Origin: Porphyromonas sp.
GTDB taxonomy: Bacteria > Bacteroidota > Bacteroidia > Bacteroidales > Porphyromonadaceae
DNA length: 6,231 nucleotides
Assembly: GCA_029983505.1 (NCBI GenBank)
Contig: JASBZK010000064.1
Span: forward strand, 1-6,231
Reading direction: 5' to 3'
In this document: piece after piece, positions 1-3,645 of the stretch
How the letters are laid out: each line of letters starts with the position of its first letter
Numbering within the stretch: position 1 is the stretch's first letter
Notes under the pieces: model-generated
Told to the model about the DNA's origin: nothing
Seen by the model: the letters and a program-made list of their open reading frames with translations, nothing else
Databases searched by the model: none
Program-made: the position numbers and the translations under genes

Positions 1-630
1 TCCGTCGTGGGGCTTGACGAAGTCGTCGTGCTGGGTGCTGACGACGATGGTATTCACCCGGCGAACGGTGCGGTCGGCGTTGTACTCGAGGGTAAACTGT
101 GCCTTGGCATCGGGACGAAGGTACGGCATCACTTCCGGCTCGAACTTACGCATCCCCGAGAGTATCTGCAAAAGACTGTGCGAGAGCTCTACGGGGAGCG
201 GCATATAGGTGTCGCTCTCGTTCGTGGCGTAGCCGAACATCATCCCTTGGTCGCCTGCCCCTTGGGCATCGGGGTCTTCGCGAACCACACCGCGGTGGAT
301 GTCCGGGCTCTGCTCATGGATGGCGGAGAGTATGCCGCTCGAGGTGCCGTCGAATCCGTACTCCGTCTTGGTGTAGCCAATGTCCGTGATCACTTCGCGT
401 ACCACGTCGGGGATGTCGACGTAGGCTTCGCTCGTGACTTCGCCCGCCACGACGACTTGACCCGTCGTCACGAGGGTCTCGATGGCGACCTTGGAGTCGG
501 GGTCTTGGGCCATAAAGTGGTCGAGAAGCGCGTCCGAGATCTGGTCGGCTACTTTGTCGGGGTGCCCTTCGCTTACGGATTCGCTGGTGAAGAGGACGGT
601 GTCCCCGCCTTTTATCGTTTTGTTTGTCAT
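1..630 (-). CDS. metK: S-adenosylmethionine synthetase (methionine adenosyltransferase), N-terminal part
   Basis: Cytosolic enzyme that makes S-adenosylmethionine from methionine and ATP, releasing phosphate and pyrophosphate. Reading the minus strand from the ATG at 630-628 gives 210 residues, open to the window edge; the family is about 385-430 residues, so roughly half is visible. Motifs: FTSESVSEGHPDK at residues 14-26 (the HPDK ATP/metal-binding segment), TTGQVVVAGEV at 55-65, the family signature GAGDQGMMFGYA at 124-135, LRPDAK at 171-176 and VSTQH at 197-201. The frame stays open upstream to another ATG at 864-862, but those 78 codons give a low-complexity Pro/Arg/Ser-rich peptide unlike any MetK, while the start at 630 lies close to the normal family N-terminus. 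No Shine-Dalgarno is visible, as is common in Bacteroidota. It is a separate unit from the genes upstream, behind a strong terminator. Identity is certain; the start is very likely. Confidence 0.97.
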   Translation of the reverse strand, partial: MTNKTIKGGDTVLFTSESVSEGHPDKVADQISDALLDHFMAQDPDSKVAIETLVTTGQVVVAGEVTSEAYVDIPDVVREVITDIGYTKTEYGFDGTSSGILSAIHEQSPDIHRGVVREDPDAQGAGDQGMMFGYATNESDTYMPLPVELSHSLLQILSGMRKFEPEVMPYLRPDAKAQFTLEYNADRTVRRVNTIVVSTQHDDFVKPHDG

Positions 631-872
631 ATCTGTAATAACAGCAGTGTCTGTTGCCGGCGTCTTGGGGTTGAGGTGTCGCGCTTGGGGGTGTCTCTGT
701 CGGCTGCTCTGCCGGCGTGGAGCAGGGGACACGACTTGGGGACTCTTCCTCCTTTTGGGGTGGAGAGGAAAAGCGACCGGGAAAGGAGGGGAATGCCGGA
801 TGTGACGAAAGCAAAGAAAAGAACCGCTCTCCCGAGTGGACTCGTTTTTTTGTTCCCGAGACATAAGGGTAC

Positions 873-910
873 AAAAAAAGAGAGGTCGCCCCGAAAAAGA
901 GATCGGAGCG
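873..910 (-). terminator. Terminator-like hairpin with T7 tract in the metK upstream region
   Basis: On the minus strand, CGCTCCG (910-904) pairs with CGGGGCG (893-887) through seven pairs, one a U-G wobble, around a 10-nt loop. After a 7-base CT-rich gap comes a run of seven T (879-873). The gap between stem and T tract makes it weaker than a textbook intrinsic terminator. It lies 240 bases before the metK start, so it could end a small RNA, attenuate metK, or be a chance structure in GC-rich DNA. Confidence 0.35.
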
Positions 911-1026
911 GGTCGGGTTCTGCCTTTTAGCATTCTTTTATCGTGGTTGCAAGCCCGCACAAATCTTTCCACGGTCACGGTCGTAGAAACAGCCCGAAGG
1001 CCCGAAACGTGACGAAATCGTACTGT

Positions 1027-1069
1027 AAAAAATGCCGCATCGATCCGCACCCGGATCTTTGGCACGGCA
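1027..1069 (-). terminator. Possible secondary intrinsic terminator (two-part hairpin plus T6)
   Basis: Minus strand: an outer stem TGCCG (1069-1065) with CGGCA (1037-1033), an inner stem GATCC (1057-1053) with GGATC (1046-1042), and six T directly after the outer stem (1032-1027). It lies about 60 bases past the strong terminator at 1121-1162, so it could be a back-up stop for the LpxA-like transcript. Its 5' arm overlaps the candidate promoter box at 1068-1075, so a transcript started from that box would lack the arm and could form only the inner hairpin. Moderate to low confidence. Confidence 0.35.
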
Positions 1070-1075
1070 AAGGTA
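1068..1075 (-). promoter_or_regulatory. Candidate Bacteroidota-type promoter -7 box (TACCTTTG)
   Basis: The minus strand reads TACCTTTG followed by C, an exact match to the Bacteroidota primary sigma factor -7 consensus TAnnTTTG, and the only exact match I found on the minus strand in the intergenic regions. No good TTTG -33 box is seen about 20 bases upstream, which lowers confidence. A start 6-10 bases downstream would give a transcript from about 1060 toward metK. It is the best candidate for the metK promoter or for an independent small RNA. Confidence 0.4.
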
Positions 1076-1120
1076 CCAAAAGTCCTACGAATAACCATTC
1101 CGCCCGGACGTAAACTTCCC

Positions 1121-1162
1121 TAAAAAGAGACCCGTACCGAAAATTTCTCTTCGGTACGGGTC
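1121..1162 (-). terminator. Strong intrinsic terminator after the LpxA-like gene
   Basis: A perfect 13-bp inverted repeat, GACCCGTACCGAA (1129-1141) and TTCGGTACGGGTC (1150-1162), surrounds an 8-nt loop. On the minus strand it is followed at once by TCTTTTTA (1128-1121), a good U tract. There is no T run on the other side, so it is oriented for minus-strand transcription. It sits 55 bases past the stop of the LpxA-like gene and should end the efflux/LpxA-like transcript before metK. Its stem contains the CGTACC/GGTACG core seen in other intergenic repeats of the window. Confidence 0.85.
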
Positions 1163-1177
1163 CGAGTATCGTGAGAT

Positions 1178-1212
1178 ACGTACCGGAGGAAGTCTCTAGG
1201 TACGTACCTCGT
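1178..1212. repeat. Intergenic inverted repeat ACGTACC...GGTACGTACCTCGT (copy 1)
   Basis: ACGTACC (1178-1184) and GGTACGT (1199-1205) form a 7-bp inverted repeat with a 14-base spacer. The right half is itself part of the 10-base palindrome GGTACGTACC (1199-1208). The 14-base string GGTACGTACCTCGT (1199-1212) recurs exactly at 3591-3604, in the other intergenic gap, in both cases preceded by a GAAGT-type stretch. A small hairpin, GTATC-gtga-GATAC (1166-1179), lies beside it. It falls between the LpxA-like stop codon and the terminator. The function is unknown; it resembles a REP-type interspersed element or a binding site. Confidence 0.7.
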
Positions 1213-1216
1213 TACT

Positions 1217-1999
1217 TCAGATGATGGCGCCGCCACGGGCTTCCGTGTCTCGAAGGAAATCGAGTATCTGACGGACATAGTCGTCCATCGGGACTTCTGC
1301 CTCGATGCGCGAGATGTAGTCCGCAAGATCCATCTTGGTGCGGTAGACTATCTCGTAGGCGTGCGCGATGTGTCGGAGGTCTTTTTCGGAGAACCCGTGG
1401 CGCTCAAGCAGGGGGTGGTTCACGGAGTAAAAGGAGGTGGGGTTGGCCGTCGTGGTGATGAAAGGCGGGATGTCTCGGCGGACGCGCGCTCCGCCGCTCA
1501 CGACGGTGTAAGCTCCCGCGTGTACGCCCTGGAAAAGGATGGATGAGGTGCTGAGTACGGTGTGGCTGTCTACCCGGCAGCGTCCCGAGACTACGCCATT
1601 GATGCCAACTACGACGTGGTCTTCGATGACCGTGTTGTGACCGACGTGGGAGGTGGACATAAAGAAATTGTGGTCTCCGATGGTCGTAGCCGTATCGTCA
1701 GAGAGGGACTTGACGAGGACGGCGTACTCGCGGATTGTATTGTCGTTTCCGATTTCGAGACGGGGGTGCGTCCCCTGTTTCCTGAAGCTCTGGCTTCGGA
1801 CACCAACGAGTGCGTGCTGGTGCACGACGTTTCTCTCGCCCATACGCGTGCCGTCGAGGACAGAGGCATAGGGCTTGAGGATGCATCCTTTGCCGATCTC
1901 GACATCACCCTCCACGTATGCGAAAGGCGCTATCTCTACATCGTCTGCTATTTTGGCCGCGGGGTCGACGTATGCCAGTGGGCTGATTTTGGGACTCAT
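1217..1999 (-). CDS. Divergent LpxA-family acyltransferase (acyl-ACP--UDP-N-acetylglucosamine O-acyltransferase-like)
   Basis: LpxA carries out the first step of lipid A synthesis in the cytoplasm, moving a hydroxyacyl chain from acyl carrier protein to UDP-GlcNAc. The 260-residue product has the family length (E. coli 262), with hexapeptide repeats of a left-handed beta-helix over about residues 5-175 (for example VEIAPFAYVEGDVEIGKGCI), then a helical C-terminus ending ILDFLRD. A gapless alignment from memory to E. coli LpxA places His118 and His121 at His122 and catalytic His125. However, Asp74 becomes Ser71, His99 becomes Val96, Asp126 becomes Asn122, His144 becomes Arg140 and His160 becomes Phe156. 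Gly173, the acyl-length ruler, is kept as Gly169. It starts 21 bases after the efflux channel gene, so the two are probably co-transcribed, and a strong terminator follows. It could be a true but divergent LpxA or a paralogue with another substrate; lpxC, fabZ and lpxD are not adjacent. The family is certain, the exact reaction is not. Confidence 0.88.
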   Translation of the reverse strand: MSPKISPLAYVDPAAKIADDVEIAPFAYVEGDVEIGKGCILKPYASVLDGTRMGERNVVHQHALVGVRSQSFRKQGTHPRLEIGNDNTIREYAVLVKSLSDDTATTIGDHNFFMSTSHVGHNTVIEDHVVVGINGVVSGRCRVDSHTVLSTSSILFQGVHAGAYTVVSGGARVRRDIPPFITTTANPTSFYSVNHPLLERHGFSEKDLRHIAHAYEIVYRTKMDLADYISRIEAEVPMDDYVRQILDFLRDTEARGGAII

Positions 2000-2020
2000 A
2001 GTGTTTTTTGGAAAAGGGGG

Positions 2021-3469
2021 TTAGTGTTTTTTGTCGGTCATCACGGGTGTGGCATCCCGGTCTGTATCGGCTTCGGAAGTCTCGTCATTCCAACCTCCGC
2101 CGAGAGCCTTCCAGAGATTGATGAGTGCCTGGGTTCGTTTGAATTCGCCGATTACGCCCCCAAGCTCCGCATTAAGCCTTTGGGACTGCGCGGTGAGAAC
2201 CTCCAGGTAGTTGATGCTTGAGAGCTTCATCAGTTCGAGGGTCTGGGCTTCGGCTTTTTTGCGGAGCTCTATCTCTTCGAGGCGGAGGACTTTGTCGTGA
2301 CTGAGGGCAAGGTACTCCGCAAGGTAATTGCTTACTTCGTGAGAGGCGGAGAGAAGCGTCTTTTCGTAGTCGAGGAGTGCCTGTTCTTGGGTGGCTTTGG
2401 CTATCTTGAGCTGTGCGATGTTGCGCCCTTTCTGGAAGACAGGCTGGAAGAAACCGGCCGCAAGGTCGGTGATGAACGCCATAGGGTTCACGACGACTTG
2501 ACCGAGTTTGTTGAGCCAGGTGCCGGAGGCGGTGAGGGTAAGGGTGGGCAGGAAATTGCCCCGCGCACTCTGTGTGCCGTAAAAGGCGACCTTTAGCGCC
2601 TCCTCTTTGGCACGGACATCCGGGCGGGCAGAGAGGAGCTGAAGGGGGATGCCCACTTTGAGCTTGTCTTCGAGGGGGACGGGGTACTCTCCGTCACCGC
2701 GCTCAATGACGAGACCGGGCTGCATCAGGAGCAACCGCATGCTGTTCTCTGCCGCCACAATCTGGCTCTCGAGGTCGTTGATGGTGATTTGGGTGAGCTT
2801 GGCTTGAGCCCGGGCCTGAGCGACGGCAGCACCGGTGAGCCGTCCCGCCTGCATCAGCACTTCCATAGTCTGTGCGGTCTCGTCCATAACCCGCTTGGCA
2901 TCGCGTGCCACGAAGAGCTGACGGTCGAGCATCCGGAGGGAGTAGTAGGTGTTGGCGACGGCGGCGATGATATTTGCCCGGGTGAGGTCCAGGTAATCTT
3001 CAGCCTGCCGCTTGGAGGCCTCCGCACCGCGGTAGCCATTGAGGAGCCGTCCCGAGAGGTCGATTTCCCAAGACGAAGTGATGGGGAGGGTGTAGGTGTT
3101 TTCCTTCGACCACCCGCTGAGTGAAGAGTGTTCGCGGCTCATACCCGGGGCGAAACCGAGGTTCGGGGCAAAAGACAGCCCTGCCATCAGGAGACCGGCG
3201 TTGGCTTTCTCGACATTGAGCTCTGCCGTGCGGAGGTCGGTGTTGCGCACGAGGGCGGTGTCGATGAGTGCACGGAGGTGGGGGTCGCCGAAGAACCGGC
3301 GCCAAGGGATGCGTCCTATCGTCATAGTGTCGGACTGCACAGGGGTGGCGCCGCGGACGGAATCGGGGAGGGCGAGCTGTGTGGGACGCTCATATCTGCC
3401 GTAGATGCCGCACCCGCCCAAGAGGAGGGTAAGGGGCAGGAGGTAGAGTGCAAAAGGTATTTTTTTCAT
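2021..3469 (-). CDS. Outer-membrane efflux lipoprotein, NodT/OprM (TolC-like) family
   Basis: Outer-membrane channel of a tripartite efflux system; trimers form a beta-barrel plus a periplasmic alpha-helical tunnel that docks with an RND pump and its adaptor. The 482-residue product opens with a lipoprotein signal (MKK, hydrophobic stretch, lipobox LGGC, lipidated Cys20). Then come WRRFFGDPHLRALIDTAL at 56-73, the SWEIDLSGR strand motif at 133-141, long coiled helices at about 150-250, the mid-protein hallmark RPDVRAKEEAL at 282-292 beginning the second repeat, coiled helices at about 350-450, and the closing LINLWKALGGGW at 449-460. A charged, acidic tail of about 22 residues follows. Length and motif order are normal for the family. 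It lies 176 bases after the pump gene, a wide gap for an operon, and 21 bases before the LpxA-like gene. No clear Shine-Dalgarno. The start is supported by the signal peptide. Substrates cannot be inferred. Confidence 0.96.
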   Translation of the reverse strand: MKKIPFALYLLPLTLLLGGCGIYGRYERPTQLALPDSVRGATPVQSDTMTIGRIPWRRFFGDPHLRALIDTALVRNTDLRTAELNVEKANAGLLMAGLSFAPNLGFAPGMSREHSSLSGWSKENTYTLPITSSWEIDLSGRLLNGYRGAEASKRQAEDYLDLTRANIIAAVANTYYSLRMLDRQLFVARDAKRVMDETAQTMEVLMQAGRLTGAAVAQARAQAKLTQITINDLESQIVAAENSMRLLLMQPGLVIERGDGEYPVPLEDKLKVGIPLQLLSARPDVRAKEEALKVAFYGTQSARGNFLPTLTLTASGTWLNKLGQVVVNPMAFITDLAAGFFQPVFQKGRNIAQLKIAKATQEQALLDYEKTLLSASHEVSNYLAEYLALSHDKVLRLEEIELRKKAEAQTLELMKLSSINYLEVLTAQSQRLNAELGGVIGEFKRTQALINLWKALGGGWNDETSEADTDRDATPVMTDKKH

Positions 3470-3520
3470 TGCTCTATTGTAGAGGTATATGTTTCAGACT
3501 TAAGCCGGGACCGGAAACGG

Positions 3521-3530
3521 GGTACGTACC
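3521..3530. repeat. GGTACGTACC palindrome (copy 2)
   Basis: A perfect 10-base palindrome, identical to those at 1199-1208 and 3591-3600. The nine bases CGTACCGAG (3525-3533) recur directly at 3548-3556. It is confined to intergenic DNA, about 50 bases upstream of the outer-membrane channel start codon, where it could be an operator or part of an interspersed repeat. Confidence 0.65.
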
Positions 3531-3546
3531 GAGGAGACCGGCTCGC

Positions 3547-3604
3547 ACGTACCGAGAGAAAACTTTCGCACGGAGCGAGAAGAAGTTTTTGGTACGTACC
3601 TCGT
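3547..3604. repeat. Intergenic inverted repeat ACGTACC...GGTACGTACCTCGT (copy 3), imperfect hairpin
   Basis: ACGTACC (3547-3553) pairs with GGTACGT (3591-3597), and inside it AAAACTT (3559-3565) pairs with AAGTTTT (3583-3589); TCGC/GCGA (3566-3569, 3575-3578) can close the top. The result is a long hairpin with internal loops in the pump-channel spacer. The right end GGTACGTACCTCGT (3591-3604) is identical to 1199-1212. On the minus strand no T tract follows, so it is not a simple intrinsic terminator. It could act as an RNA-processing or stability element that uncouples pump and channel expression, or be a mobile REP-like repeat. Confidence 0.6.
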
Positions 3605-3645
3605 GAGCGGGGTGCTCGGTGGGTTCTTTTTCGGGTTTCCTGTCC

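Larger units (their letters stand above)
631..1120 (-). other. Gene-free region upstream of metK; possible long leader or small RNA locus
   Basis: About 490 bases between the terminator of the efflux/LpxA-like unit and metK. Apparent reading frames here, on either strand, are low-complexity or antisense to metK, and I see no convincing protein. On the minus strand it contains a TACCTTTG box (1075-1068), a hairpin with six T (1069-1027), a 6-bp stem GTCACG/CGTGAC (1013-1008 with 979-974) enclosing a short UUCG-loop hairpin (1002-991), and a 7-bp stem followed by seven T (910-873). From about 870 to 631 it is pyrimidine/CCCC-rich without obvious structure. If the TACCTTTG box is the metK promoter, the leader is about 430 nt. 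Alternatively a separate transcript of about 185 nt ends near 873. No SAM riboswitch class could be recognised. Confidence 0.4.
3470..3645 (-). other. Spacer between RND pump and outer-membrane channel genes
   Basis: This 176-base gap holds no gene. It carries two exact GGTACGTACC palindromes (3521-3530, 3591-3600), a further ACGTACC half-site (3547-3553) and the imperfect hairpin described separately. No TAnnTTTG box was found on the minus strand, and no intrinsic terminator with a T tract, so read-through from the pump into the channel gene is plausible. Confidence 0.6.

Noticed and set aside
314..874. Minus-strand open frame of 186 codons overlapping the metK start
   Set aside because: It overlaps metK in another frame and encodes low-complexity Ser/Arg/Pro-rich sequence with no family resemblance.
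7..930. Plus-strand open frame of 307 codons opposite metK
   Set aside because: It lies antisense to the clear MetK reading frame, and its translation has no recognisable domain; it is a GC-driven shadow.
631..1067. SAM riboswitch controlling metK
   Set aside because: I could not find the conserved core of any SAM riboswitch class I know; only generic hairpins are seen, so no riboswitch is called.
1178..1212. CRISPR-like repeats
   Set aside because: The GGTACGTACC copies are short, few and irregularly spaced over 2.4 kb, with no repeat-spacer pattern and no cas genes.
1562..2221. Plus-strand open frame of 219 codons
   Set aside because: It is antisense to the LpxA-like gene and the 3' end of the channel gene; the opposite strand carries the family motifs.
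3547..3597. Intrinsic terminator after the RND pump gene
   Set aside because: A hairpin can form, but no T tract follows it on the minus strand and the stem is broken by internal loops, so it is listed as a repeat rather than a terminator.
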